From Haliclona indistincta (taxonomy: Eukaryota > Porifera > Demospongiae > Haplosclerida > Chalinidae), in assembly GCA_964017065.1 (NCBI GenBank), contig OZ024789.1, forward strand, positions 2,848,657 through 2,912,656: a DNA stretch of 64,000 nucleotides, given 5' to 3'. The notes under the pieces were generated by a model. The model worked only from the letters and a program-made list of their open reading frames with translations. It did no database searches and was not told the DNA's origin. The translations under genes were made by a program, and so were the position numbers. Below, piece by piece: positions 16,810-27,945 of this stretch (positions within the stretch are counted from its first letter, which is position 1; each line of letters starts with the position of its first letter).

Positions 16810-18082
16810 AAGAAAATTAAAAAGATTTCTATCGAAATCAATAGGATGTAGGGTTGTGAAATCTACCACTGGTCCACAATGTGAACTAACAAGGAACAAG
16901 CATGGAATGGTAACACGATTGACTTGCTAACAGACCATAGATCCCTACATCAGTGGCTGCTGTGGTTGACTGTAGCTAATACAGCTATAGTTGCTGTTGA
17001 CTGACACCAGATGTGCATTCAGCTTGTGACAAAAATATTGATCTTATGTACAGCCACTGATGTAGGGATCTATGGTCTGTTAGCAAGTCAATCGTGTTAC
17101 CATTCCATGCTTGTTCCTTGTTAGTTCACATTGTGGACCAGTGGTAGATTTCACAACCCTACATCCTATTGATTTCGATAGAAATCTTTTTAATTTTCTT
17201 GTTTGTGTCCCTTTTTAGTGCAGTGCAGTTCATCGCACGTGCTGAGCCATCTTTGTTTCCACCATTGGTTTAGTTTTCCTGTTGTTGATGGCTTTTCTTT
17301 ATTATTAACAATTTTAAACTTGTAGCAAAAAATAATTGTTATGCTTATCAGCTCGCCTACGCATACGAGCCCCGCCCACACTAGTTTGTACATACATGTA
17401 GACCTGTACGGCTGTCATAATTATCTGGCAAGTGCAGAATGGTGATCCTATAGCTTTCCGTTCTTCGAAGACTCCAGACAGATAATGTGTTCTTCGTGAT
17501 CCATACGGCGTGGCCTTATACTCAAGCTAGTGCTTGGTCACGTGCGCTAACCACTGCTTGGTCACGTGCGTATTGTGCAATCACAATAATGGCGTCTTAC
17601 ACTTAGCTGACAATGGATCACGATCGAGGAATCGCGGAAGTTATATCACCGTTTCGCTAAAAACTAAGTTCAAAAGGCACATGCCAGGAGAATTTCACGA
17701 CTGTTCAAGGGTGTTTTGGTCTCGTCACTGCTCACATAAAGGTGCTAGGCGAGTGGAAGAAAGAAGAAAACGAAGATGACAAAACTCGATTTTCACCGTA
17801 TTCAGGTTCGTCACTTTAGTAACAATTTCGAGCGATCTCCTTGCTATTGTAAGATGGGGCAACGCCAGATAGCAGATTTAAGTGTCTTTGGATGTATAAA
17901 ATTCATCACCAGGCGAAATATCAGCGTTTGAACGCTAATACATTGTATGTAGCTGCCATCTTGTTTTCTCGTTCAACCCTACATAGGGAGGCACTACCGT
18001 GCCTCCCTAATACATTGTATGTAGCCGCCATCTTGTTTTCTCGTTCATCCCTACATAGGGAGTCACTACCGTGCCTCCCTAA
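16810..18082 (+). mobile_element. Foldback/Helitron-like element, unit B with doubled 3' end
   Basis: Foldback at 16810-17201, body to the hairpin AGCGTTTGAACGCTAA near 17,940, then two tandem roughly 70-bp terminal modules, each ending in the hairpin GGAGGCACTACCGTGCCTCC or a close variant followed by CTAA. Units A and B together interrupt a sequence that is continuous at about 23,135-23,170 (ACATACA then TATCTACTGG): insertion between A and T without target duplication. Confidence 0.6.
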
Positions 18083-18587
18083 TATCTACTGGACAGCTCA
18101 TTATGATTCTAGTGCAGCTTCTATTCCTCCTGTATGTCTTGTAGTGGCTGTTTGATGAGTATTGCCCACATTGTCATCGTGTAATTTATGATCTGCTTCA
18201 AAAATTAATAGTTCATCAAGCTTTAATCAAACTTAGCTTGAACTATAATTATTGTAAGCTACGATATGATCATACGATTTGAAATCACTAAATTGTGTCT
18301 GTTAACCGTAAAACCTTTACATGTCATAATTATTTTTAAGAGAATTTATTCCGAAAAAATGACCACATTGTTGTATTAGTATGTTGATTGAAATGTCATT
18401 GTGCTGTGCTGAAGATGGGACATGTTCATATGTTGATGTTGAGAACAATAATTGTTTGTTATGGTAAAAAAAGCAAATTGACATAATTAGTCTTTCTTTT
18501 TCTAGTAATGACAATTTATTATAATTGCTGTTCCTTAATAGTTCATTGATTCTCTAGTTTTTCTAGCAAACTAAAATCATTATCTTT
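18083..18587. other. Intergenic, duplicated at 23,152-23,719
   Basis: AT-rich, no gene seen. Near-copy of the segment downstream of the 23720-25255 transporter gene. Confidence 0.6.
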
Positions 18588-19243
18588 TCATTTTATGGAA
18601 ATGGCTGTGTTTACTTCTCTCATGTACTCCTCCTCCTGGTCAAAGTATCTCTCGTAATGTTCCTCCACTATGGCCTGTATGTTGACATGCCTCTTCCTCT
18701 CTCTCAGCTTGTATCGCTTGGCAACAATAACGAAAACTATGGTTAGTATTAGCATTGCTGGTAGAGGTAGTGCTAAGTACTTCGCTAACATTCCAGTGAA
18801 AAATGGCTACCGACAGTGCTCCAGCCAATTGTAAACAGCACCACTTCCATCATTATTCCTCTCATTCTGTTTGGAGTCTGAGCCATAGTAAACTCAAAAG
18901 AATGCATCATTGGCATTCCTGTACCAAGTCCATTTAAGAACTCTACAACTACTATCCAGTACAGTGACATTTGAGGAGTATCAGGCATTGTGATGTTGTG
19001 TGATTGTTTTGGAAAATGTTCAACACCGAATACGACTGTGAATATTACTGTGCCGACAAAACACAAAACCAGACCTGCACCTGTCATTTTTAACAAGCTT
19101 GGAATACACTTACGAACTTAAGGATACAATATTAAGCGATAGACTGGAATCAACGTGAAAGACAATTACGTAATATTAATAGTGATAATAATTTGTGAAG
19201 GTGCGCACCTGTAAGTATTATTAGCTAAGATAGGACTGACTGC
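18588..19243 (-). pseudogene. Transporter pseudogene, C-terminal third only
   Basis: Matches the last third of the gene at 23720-25255. A one-base deletion near 18,797 shifts the frame after VGSHF, and a stop near 19,118 breaks the TM8 region (LVRK). Homology ends abruptly at about 19,243 inside the TM7-TM8 region and continues with intergenic sequence normally found upstream of the gene. An internal deletion has therefore removed the start and the N-terminal two thirds. Confidence 0.9.
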
Positions 19244-19829
19244 GAAGTATTATGATGTTAATCTGTGTTGGATTACTGTGAGTAGTAGTTACTAAACTCA
19301 CAGCCTGAGTGTAATTTTATAGGAAGCAAACTGTACTACAGAATAATACTCAGATTCTTATGCTCAATTGAATACTTCATACAATGCCAATCGTCAGTAG
19401 TCTTTCTTGGTACAAATTTATTAGCAGTTATTTTGTGATTTTATATCTCCCAGTTGGCTGAAGCTATTGTTTGCAACAGTATCTCTATCCTTTCGGATTC
19501 TGGATTTCAAATCGTGTTCAAGAGAATGTACATGTATATCTGGTCAACCAACCTCAAAAAAATTCATTTTATAAAGAAAATAATAGCAAAAAATTATAGT
19601 ATTTGTTGTTAGGATATCAACTTCATATTAGTAGTGCTGTACTGACTCATGTTGATACATAATTATGACATAATTATTATTATTATTAAGAGTTGGCGAA
19701 ATACAAACAAAAACTGGAAAAACAACAAAGTAATTCTATAATAATTAATCTTTTTATTGCTACTGACAATGACAATAAATTATTTTTAATATCTCATAAT
19801 TCAGTAAGAGTGAAGATTCTAAACCAAGA
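19244..19829. other. Intergenic, AT-rich
   Basis: No gene. Part (about 19,440-19,600) is shared with 57,950-58,550 and serves as an empty site for an insertion there (57,976-58,449). Confidence 0.6.
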
Positions 19830-21383
19830 TCATAATCTTCTGAAAATAGCTGCAGCTTCTCTCATGTACTCCTCCTCCTGGTTAAAGTATCTCTCGTAAT
19901 GTTCCTCCACTATGACCTGTATGTTGACGTGCCTCTCCCTCTCTCTCAGCTTGTATCGCTTTGCAACAATCACAAAAATTATTGTTAGTGTCAGCATTGC
20001 TGGTAGAGGTAGTGCTAAGTAGAGATAGAACATAGTACTTTGTGGAATGTACTTGTTCAGTGTTCTAGTAAAAAGATGGCTACCATGAGTGCTCAAGCCG
20101 ATTGTAAACAGCACTACTCCCATCATTATTCCTCTCATTCTGTTTGGAGTCTGAGCCATAGTAAATTCAAAAGAGTACATCATTGCCATTCCTGTACCAA
20201 GTCCATTTAAGAACTCTACAACTACTATCCAGTATAGTGACATTTGAGGAGTATCAGGCATTGTGATGTTGTGTGATTGTTCTGAGAAATGTTCAACACC
20301 GAATACAGCTGTGAATATTACTGTGCTAATAAAACATAAAACAAGGCCAGCACCTGTCATTTTTAACAAGCTTGGAATGCGCTTACGAACTAAAGGATAC
20401 ACAATGAAGCGATACACTGGAATCAACGTGAAAGCCAATGCCGTAATATTCATAGTCATCACAATTTGTGAAGGTGCGCACTTGAAAGTATTATTAGCTA
20501 AGATAGGACTGACTGCGAACTCACAGAAGAAAATTACTCCATATGCTAGCACTATTAATGGTGTGAGACGAAAGACTGTTTTGACATCCTCCACTTCTTC
20601 TTCTGTGAATGGTCCTCCAAACTTGTGCTTCCCAAAGTCAAGACGTGAAGGGTGTTCCTCATCAATGTATGTCAATGCACTGCGAAGTCTAGGACACTTG
20701 TTCTTTCGAGCATAGTTGAGCACTTGAAAGATCAGCTTGATGGGATTGCCAGTTTTGTTGTTAGTGTCTAGCCACTTGTGATACAGGCAGTCCATTATCA
20801 GAACAGCTGAGAAACACAGTGTTCCTATAGCGAGGAAGACTACTGAATGAATTTCCATGTGTTGGAGCTGGTTTGGGATTGGAACACACTCAAGTATTTC
20901 TTCTAACAGGTCTCCAATGCCAAAGCCCCAATAGTACCACTGTACTGCAGCACTGAGCTGCTCAGCTGATGCTCCTATCATTTGGTCAAGAGCGAAAGGT
21001 AGCATAATGGTATAAAAGCTCCCAATACCAAATGTGCCTATCAGCAAACCCGTGAAAAGCAGTATTATTGCTGCAATCGTAGTCCATTCAGATTGCAGCA
21101 TTACAAAACCAGCCTGTGTTGTTAGAATGAATACTAAAGACAAGACCAGTCCAGCAACAATAGCTCGATATCGTCCAAGCCATGACTCAGCTATCCAGCC
21201 TGTCACAGGTAGCAATACCCAGGAGACAACATGTGCATAGTCCGAAGGTCTTTTAAACTCATCAGGAACAATTAAAGTTATTGCTGCATATAATAACCAG
21301 TGTACTGCATACAGTAGACCACTCATGACCAACACTAAGGCAGCGCCTCGAGAAAAGAACTGGTAGTAACAGCATTTAGCCAT
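19830..21383 (-). CDS. POT/PTR2-like transporter, copy 4
   Basis: 517 residues, starting directly at MAKCCYYQFFSRG. Full set of family blocks. The C-terminal tail is unusual: NQEEEYMREAAAIFRRL replaces the common DQEEEYMRE tail, and the tail has VIVEEHYERYF where others have AIVEEHYERYF. The 5' flank 21384-21580 is the MAKCC-type module. It stands between two decayed copies. Confidence 0.9.
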   Translation of the reverse strand: MAKCCYYQFFSRGAALVLVMSGLLYAVHWLLYAAITLIVPDEFKRPSDYAHVVSWVLLPVTGWIAESWLGRYRAIVAGLVLSLVFILTTQAGFVMLQSEWTTIAAIILLFTGLLIGTFGIGSFYTIMLPFALDQMIGASAEQLSAAVQWYYWGFGIGDLLEEILECVPIPNQLQHMEIHSVVFLAIGTLCFSAVLIMDCLYHKWLDTNNKTGNPIKLIFQVLNYARKNKCPRLRSALTYIDEEHPSRLDFGKHKFGGPFTEEEVEDVKTVFRLTPLIVLAYGVIFFCEFAVSPILANNTFKCAPSQIVMTMNITALAFTLIPVYRFIVYPLVRKRIPSLLKMTGAGLVLCFISTVIFTAVFGVEHFSEQSHNITMPDTPQMSLYWIVVVEFLNGLGTGMAMMYSFEFTMAQTPNRMRGIMMGVVLFTIGLSTHGSHLFTRTLNKYIPQSTMFYLYLALPLPAMLTLTIIFVIVAKRYKLRERERHVNIQVIVEEHYERYFNQEEEYMREAAAIFRRL

Positions 21384-21885
21384 GATTAATCAAATTTCCA
21401 CATGAGCACACGTCTGAAACTGCTCTTGCATGAGTTTAGCTGCTAATATATCGTTTCCTTTGTTGGTTTAGATGTATTTTTGCTGTTGAATGACTTTCTT
21501 TGAGGAAGTATTGTGATGTTAGTCTGTGTTGGATTACATGTGGTATGTGAGTAGTAGTTACTAAACTCACAACCTGAGTGTAATTTTATAGGAAGCAAAT
21601 TGTACTACAGAATATTATCCTCAGCTTCTTATGCTCAATTGAATACTTCAAATACAGTCAATACCAATCCTCAGTAGTCTTTCTTGGTACACACTGTATT
21701 TTATCAGTTAATATGTGATTTTATGTTTCTACAAGGGCCTACTGTAGCCGAGGTGTCTGGCAATGCTATAATAATGTGTTGGCAGATCGTGTCGATGTCC
21801 ACTATGCCCGTCCACGTCGAGCCACCACGAATCATCACTTAGCCAAGCACACAGTATGTGTTTGCTGAGCTCAAGGAATCCTACA

Positions 21886-22933
21886 GTATATTGGAATCCA
21901 GTCAAATTGCATTGCAGCATTATAAAACCTGCTTGTGTTGTTATGCCTCGGTGGGCGGAGCCACGAGGCATACAGTAATCGTGGTGTCAGTCATTCTGTC
22001 AGTCAGTCTGTCGCAACGATTTCTCGTAGCTCGCTGAAAACTAATCGCTGAAACAAGCAACACGGGTAGAAATCGATACTTGCTCGGATTTGAATTTTCA
22101 GAAGTTTGATTTTAAAGCTTAGTGCGTATCTTACCGTGTGAATTGCTCACGGCTGGTTAGGTTTTGTAGCGCACGCTAAAAGTTAAGCTCTGAAACTAGC
22201 AATGCAATTAGAACACGGTATTATCTCGCTTTCGAACATGTTAAAACTTTATACGAAGCTTAGTTCGTGAGTTATGGCGCTATTTGTTCACCGTTGCTGG
22301 CGATCTGGACTTCTCCACTGGAGGCAAACTTGCTGTCCACAGTTGACTGCCTAGAAGCTGATAGGTTAGAATTTACTACAGGTTAGCAGCGCAGGTCAAG
22401 ATAAATTATTATGTAAGCAAGCTATGGAGCTATCTCGCTCGTGGTATGCGTGTAACAGCTGTGCTGTGCTAGGCACTGTAGACACGCCCAGTTGAATTGT
22501 GGTTAGCACTGATTGGCTTCTGATTGCAAAACTAAAGCACTGCATTGTGATTGCTGTACAGAAATCCTGTATACATGCATCTGCAGTTGCTGTGTTTGTG
22601 GAATGGTGGATAGTTGTGTGAGTTGTGGATAATGTGTCATTCCACCGAGGCATCTGCACCTTAGGTGCTTCATTCGAACAGTTGTCGAAGACAAGACCAG
22701 TCCATCAACAATAGCTCAATATCGTCCAAGCCATGACTCAGCTACCCGGCCTATCACAGGTAGCAGTATCCTGTAAGAGACATGTGCTTTATTTTAATGC
22801 TCTTCCAAACTTTTCGTGAAGACTAAGAGCATTAGCTGCACACAAAAACCAGTGTACTGCATACAGTAGACCACTCATGAGGAACACTAAGGTAGTACCT
22901 CAGGAAAGAACTGGTAGTAACAGCATTTAGCCA
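21886..22933 (-). pseudogene. Transporter relic split by a transposon
   Basis: Two pieces, 22,676-22,933 (start to about TM3) and 21,886-21,943 (following codons), are contiguous in the sister relic at 14,995-15,311 but are separated here by the GCCTCGG element. Multiple stops and frameshifts; no body beyond TM3-TM4. Confidence 0.8.
21944..22675. mobile_element. GCCTCGG hairpin-ended non-autonomous element, copy 1
   Basis: Starts TGCCTCGGTGGGCGGAGCC followed by ACGAGGCATA (a hairpin in itself) and ends CCACCGAGGCAT, then a GCACCTTAGGTGC palindrome. The 5' and 3' ends are also mutually inverted (TGCCTCGGTGG/CCACCGAGGCA). No coding capacity. The empty site is at about 15,052 in the sister relic (GTTGTTAGAACAG); no clear target duplication. 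Confidence 0.65.
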
Positions 22934-23719
22934 TGATTGCCGACAGTTTTACTTTGAACACACGTTTGAATCGTTTCCTTTGTTGGTTTAGATGTATTTT
23001 TGCTGTTGAAGGACTTTCTTTGGTGAAGTACTTGTGATGGTCATCTTTTCTTAGAAGTATGTGTGGTATATGATTGGTAGTTACTAAACTCACAACCCGA
23101 GTGTAATTTTAAGTGTAGATTATAAGCGTATCAGATTGATCTTATACATACATATCTACTGGACAGCTCATTATGATTCTAGTGCAGCTTCTCTTCCTCC
23201 TGTGTGTCTTGTGGCTGTTTGATGAGTATTTCCCACATTGTCATCGTGTAATTTATGCTCTGCTTCAAAAATAGTTCATCAAGCTTTAATCAAACTCAGC
23301 TGCAACTACAGTAATTATTGCAAGCTACAATATATGGACATACCATTTCGTGTCCTGTATTTGAAATCACTAAAATTAATTGTGTCTGTTGACCATAAAA
23401 CCTTTTCATGTCATAATTATTATAAGACAATTTACTTAGCACCAAAAATGACCACATTGTTGTGTTAATATGTTGATTAAAATGTCATTGTGCTGTACTG
23501 AAGATGGGACATCACTCAACATGTTAATAATGTTGTTGTTACGAAAAATAGCGAGTAGATCAGAGAACAATAATTGTTTGTTATGGTAAAAAAGCAAATT
23601 GATTAGTCTTTCTTTTTCTAGTAATGACAATTAAGTTTATTATATTATTTGCTGTTCATAAATACAGTTTGTAGTTCATTGATTCTCAAGTTTTTTTGCA
23701 AACCAAAATCATTTTCCTT
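22934..23719. other. 5' module of the split relic and intergenic DNA
   Basis: 22934-23105 is a MAKCC-type 5' module. The rest is AT-rich intergenic DNA shared with 18,083-18,587. It contains the uninterrupted target of the foldback/Helitron-like tandem (about 23,150). No gene. Confidence 0.6.
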
Positions 23720-25255
23720 TTATTTTATGGAAATGGCTGTGTTTACTTCTCTCATGTACTCCTCCTCCTGGTCAAAGTATCTCTCGTAATGTTCCTCCAC
23801 TATGGCCTGTATGTTGACGTGCCTCTCCCTCTCCCTCAGCTTGTATCGCTTGGCAACAATGACAAATATTATGGTCAGTGTCAGCATTGCCGGTAGAGGT
23901 AGTGCTAAGTAGAGATAGAACATAATACTTTCTGGAATATACTTCCCTAACATTCCGGTAAAAAAATGACTACCAACAGTGCTCCAGCCGATTGTAAACA
24001 GCACCACTCCCATCATTATTCCTCTCATTCTGTTTGGAGTCTGAGCCATAGTAAACTCAAAACAATACATCATTGCCATTCCTGAGCCAAATCCATTTAG
24101 AAACTCGACTAATACTATCCAGTACAGTGACATTTGAGGAGTATCAGGCATTGTGATGTTGTGTGATTGTTCTGAGAAATGTTCAACACCGAATACAGCT
24201 GTGAATATTACTGTGCCGACAAAACAAAAAACAAGGCCAGCACCTGTCAGTTTTAACAAGCTTGGAATACACTTGCGAACTAAAGGATACAATATTAAGC
24301 GATAGACTGGAATCAAAATGAAAGCCAATGCCGTAATATTGATATCGACAACTAAATGAGCAGGCACACTCTTATTACCTAAGATAGGAGTGACTGCACA
24401 CTCACAGAAGAAAATCACTCCATATGGTAGCACTAGTAATGGTATAAGACGAAAGATGGTCTTGACATCCTCCACCTCTTCTTCTGTGAATGGTCCTCCA
24501 AACTTGTGCTTCCCAAAGTCAAGACGTGAAGGGTGTTCCTCATCAATGTATGTCAATGCACTGCGAAGTCGAGGGCACTTGTTCTTTCGAGCATAGTTGA
24601 GCACTTGAAAGATCAGCTTGATGGGATTGCCAGTTTTGTTGTTAGTGTCTAGCCACTTGTGATATAGACAGTCCATTATTGGAACAGCTGAGAAACACAG
24701 TGTTCCTATAGTGAGAAAGATGACCGGAAGGTATTGGAGCTGGTGAGGAATTGGAACAAACTCAAGTACTTCTTCTAAAAGGTCTCCAACTCCAACCCCC
24801 CAACAGTACCACTGTACTACAGCACTGAGCTGCTCAGCTGATGCCCCTATCATTTGGTCAAGAGCGAATGGTAGCATAATAGTATAGAAGCTACCAAAAC
24901 TAAATGTGCCTAACAGCAAACCCGTGACAAGCAGTGTAATTGCTGGAATTGGAGTCCATTCAAATTGTAGCATTACAAAACCAGCTTGTGCTATTAGAAC
25001 AGTTACCAAAGACAAGACCAGTCCAACAACAATAGCTCGATATCGTCCAAGCCATGACTCAGCTACCCAGCCTGTCACAGGTAGCAATACCCAGGAGACA
25101 ACATGTGCATAGTCCGAAGGCCTTTCATACTCATCAGGAAGAATTGAAGCAATGGCTGCATATATGAACCAGTGTACTGCATACAGTAGACCACTCATGA
25201 CCAACACTAAGGCAGTGGCTCGGGGAAAGAACTGGTAGTAACAGCATTTAGCCAT
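23720..25255 (-). CDS. POT/PTR2-like transporter, copy 5
   Basis: 511 residues from MAKCCYYQFF at 25255. The frame stays open for 76 codons upstream (to 25483), but that extension is the conserved 5' module shared by other copies and I do not count it as coding. Slightly shortened before TM6 (IPHQLQYLPVIFL) and in the TM7-TM8 loop (LGNKSVPAHLVVDIN). The intact sister of the pseudogene at 18588-19243. Tail REVNTAISIK. Confidence 0.9.
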   Translation of the reverse strand: MAKCCYYQFFPRATALVLVMSGLLYAVHWFIYAAIASILPDEYERPSDYAHVVSWVLLPVTGWVAESWLGRYRAIVVGLVLSLVTVLIAQAGFVMLQFEWTPIPAITLLVTGLLLGTFSFGSFYTIMLPFALDQMIGASAEQLSAVVQWYCWGVGVGDLLEEVLEFVPIPHQLQYLPVIFLTIGTLCFSAVPIMDCLYHKWLDTNNKTGNPIKLIFQVLNYARKNKCPRLRSALTYIDEEHPSRLDFGKHKFGGPFTEEEVEDVKTIFRLIPLLVLPYGVIFFCECAVTPILGNKSVPAHLVVDINITALAFILIPVYRLILYPLVRKCIPSLLKLTGAGLVFCFVGTVIFTAVFGVEHFSEQSHNITMPDTPQMSLYWIVLVEFLNGFGSGMAMMYCFEFTMAQTPNRMRGIMMGVVLFTIGWSTVGSHFFTGMLGKYIPESIMFYLYLALPLPAMLTLTIIFVIVAKRYKLRERERHVNIQAIVEEHYERYFDQEEEYMREVNTAISIK

Positions 25256-25687
25256 GATTACACAAATTTCCACATGGACACATTGTGTGGAACTGCTTTT
25301 GCATGAATTTAGCTGTATCGTTTCCTTTGTTGGTTTAGATGTATTTTTGCTGTTGAAGGACTTTCCTTGAGGAAGTATTGTGATGTTAATCTGTGTTGGA
25401 TTACATGTGGTATGTGTGTAGTAGTTACTAAACTCACAACCTGAGTGTAACTGTATGTTGACCTGCTGTAGAGGGAAGATCACTAAACCTGTTGATTTTA
25501 TGAAGACCTGGCAGGATATCAGAGTGCAATAATTGATTTTTTTACAAACAAAATCAAGTAAAACAATAAAATTTATTTGAAAATTTCTCTTTTATCTACA
25601 TGTACTACTGCACTGACAATCTTAACTGTTTGAAAATGCTAAAATTGAGGTTAAATTCTAATACAATAATATCTTTGTCATTAACAA

Positions 25688-27256
25688 TCATGATCTTATT
25701 GAAAGGGTTTCTTCTTCCTCTCTCAAGTACTCCTCCTCCTGGTCAAAGTATCTCTCGTAATGTTCCTCCACTATGGCCTGTATGTTGACATGCCTCTCCC
25801 TCTCTCTCAGCTTGTATCGCTTGGCAGTAGCAGTGAATACTAGAGTCAGTACCAGCATTGCTGGTAGAGGTAGAGCTAGATAGAGGTAGAACAATATCGT
25901 TTGTGGAATACACTTCTTCAACATTCCAGTAAAGAGATGGCTACCAACAGTGCTCCAGCCGATTGTAAATAGCGCCACTCCCATCATTATTCCTCTCATT
26001 CTGTTTGGAGTCTGAGCCATAGTAAACTCTAATGCATACATCATTGCCATTCCTGTGCCTAGTCCGTTTAAAAACTCGACTACTATTATCCAGTAAAGTG
26101 ACATTTGAGGAGTATCAGGCATTGTGATGTTGTGTGATTGCTCTGAGAAATGTTCAACACTGAATACAGCTGTGAATATTACTGTGCTAATAAAACACAA
26201 AACCAGACCTGCACCTGTCATTTTTAACAAGCTTGGAATGCGCTTACGAACTAAAGGATACACAATGAAGCGATAGATAGGAATTAAAATGAAATACAAA
26301 GCTGTATCATTGATCTTGATCACAATTTGTGAAGGTGCGCTCTTGAAAGTAAAACTATTATTAGCTAAGATAGGACTGACTGCGAACTCACTGAAGAAAA
26401 TCACTCCACATGTTAACACTACCACTGGTGTAAGACGAAAGATTGTCTTTACATCCTCCACCTCTTCCTCTGTGAATGGTCCTCCAAACTTGTGCTTCCC
26501 AAAGTCAAGACGTGAAGGGTGTTCCTCATCAATGTATGTCAATGCGCTGCGAAGTCGAGGGCACTTGTTCTTTCGAGCATAGTTGAGCACTTGAAAGATC
26601 AGCTTGATGGGATTGCCAGTTTTGTTGTTAGTGTCTAGCCACTTGTGGTACAGGCAGTCCATTATCAGAACAGCTGACAAACATAGAGTAGCTAAAGTGA
26701 GGTAGATCACTGGAAGAATGTCCATGTTTCGGAGCTGGTTTGGGATTGGAACATACCGTAGTATTTCTTGCAACAAATCTCCAACTCCAACACCCCAAGA
26801 GTACCATTGTACTACAGCACTGAGCTGCTCAGCTGATGCTCCTATCATTTGGTCGAGTGCGAACGGTAGCATATTAGTATAGAAGCTCCCAATACCAAAT
26901 GTGCCTATCAGCAAACCCGTAGAAAGCAGTGGGATTACTATTATTGGAATTGGAGTGCAGTTAAATTGAAGCATTACAAAAGCAATTTGTGTTGTTAGAA
27001 TAGTTACTAAAGACAAGACCAGTCCAGCAACAATAGCTCGATATCGTCCAAGCCATGATTCAGCTATCCAGCCTGTCACAGGTAGCAATACCCAGGAGAC
27101 AACATGTGCATAGTCCGAAGGTCTTTTAAACTCATCAGGAACAATTAAAGCAATGGATGCATATAAGAACCAGTGTACTGCATACAGTAGACCACTCATG
27201 ACCAACACTAAGGCAGTGCCTCGGGAAAGGAACTGGTAGTAACAGCATTTAGCCAT
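25688..27256 (-). CDS. POT/PTR2-like transporter, copy 6
   Basis: 522 residues from MAKCCYYQF at 27256 (in-frame upstream ATG at 27274). Distinctive: an extra outer-loop sequon NCT between TM3 and TM4, MLPFALDQ preceded by FYTN rather than FYTI, an insertion in the TM7-TM8 loop (NNSFTFKSAPSQ), and a last segment ending VFTATAKRYKL. 5' module at 27257-27395; 25,256-25,687 between copies 5 and 6 is intergenic repeat. Confidence 0.9.
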   Translation of the reverse strand: MAKCCYYQFLSRGTALVLVMSGLLYAVHWFLYASIALIVPDEFKRPSDYAHVVSWVLLPVTGWIAESWLGRYRAIVAGLVLSLVTILTTQIAFVMLQFNCTPIPIIVIPLLSTGLLIGTFGIGSFYTNMLPFALDQMIGASAEQLSAVVQWYSWGVGVGDLLQEILRYVPIPNQLRNMDILPVIYLTLATLCLSAVLIMDCLYHKWLDTNNKTGNPIKLIFQVLNYARKNKCPRLRSALTYIDEEHPSRLDFGKHKFGGPFTEEEVEDVKTIFRLTPVVVLTCGVIFFSEFAVSPILANNSFTFKSAPSQIVIKINDTALYFILIPIYRFIVYPLVRKRIPSLLKMTGAGLVLCFISTVIFTAVFSVEHFSEQSHNITMPDTPQMSLYWIIVVEFLNGLGTGMAMMYALEFTMAQTPNRMRGIMMGVALFTIGWSTVGSHLFTGMLKKCIPQTILFYLYLALPLPAMLVLTLVFTATAKRYKLRERERHVNIQAIVEEHYERYFDQEEEYLREEEETLSIRS

Positions 27257-27438
27257 GATTTCACTTGAACACACGTTTGAAACTGTTTTTGGATCATATC
27301 ATCTCTTTTTGTTGTATATTTGCTGTTTAAGTACACAATATTGTGCTTGTTATGGTTATCTTTCTTGGAAGTGTTACTAAGCTCACAACCGGAGTGTAAT
27401 TTTGTAGGAAACGATTTGTACCACTGACTATGCAACCT

Positions 27439-27945
27439 ATACTGTGTTTACACTGGACCAGAAAAGTGGGCTGGGCTGGGCTGACACCGCACGACATGGC
27501 ATGGTTTATTTTGTAATGTAAACGCGTGTCGAACCGGGCTGTGCTGTGCTGGGCCTGGCCAACTTCTGAAGTTAGCCCAGCACGACACGGCACGGTCCGA
27601 AACAGCCCGCTTATGCAGTGTAAACAGGCATGCCGAGCCGGCACAGGTACATGTTCATTGTCAACGAGTCAGAAACAAGTGGTTTGTTGTTCTCATCACA
27701 AAAGATCAATGAAATGAACTAGTGGACGGCAGTAGACATGACAAAGTCTTCCGGTGGATGATTTAAAATTTGTGGACACCATTTTAAACCTCTCGACCCT
27801 GCCTACAGTAACGTCACTATGTCATTACGTCACTAATGGCACCACCCATTTAGCCATCTCTCTTTTGGAGTGTAAACACGTGCCAGACCATGTTGCACTG
27901 TGTTGTGCCGTGCTAGGCCATGATCTTTCAGTGTAAACACAGTAT
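27439..27945. mobile_element. 507-bp TIR element (GTGTTTACACTG ends)
   Basis: 17-bp perfect inverted ends ATACTGTGTTTACACTG (27439-27455) and CAGTGTAAACACAGTAT (27929-27945). GC-rich interior with repeated GGGCTG/CAGCAC words. It splits an intergenic repeat that is continuous near 14,730 and 21,615. No transposase. Confidence 0.65.

Noticed and set aside
15541..17201. CRISPR-like or simple inverted-repeat array
   Set aside because: The repeats are two copies of one long foldback in a eukaryotic transposon; no short direct repeats with spacers.
25256..25483. 76-codon N-terminal extension of transporter copy 5
   Set aside because: The same DNA upstream of other copies is not open in frame, and the MAKCC start is shared by all.
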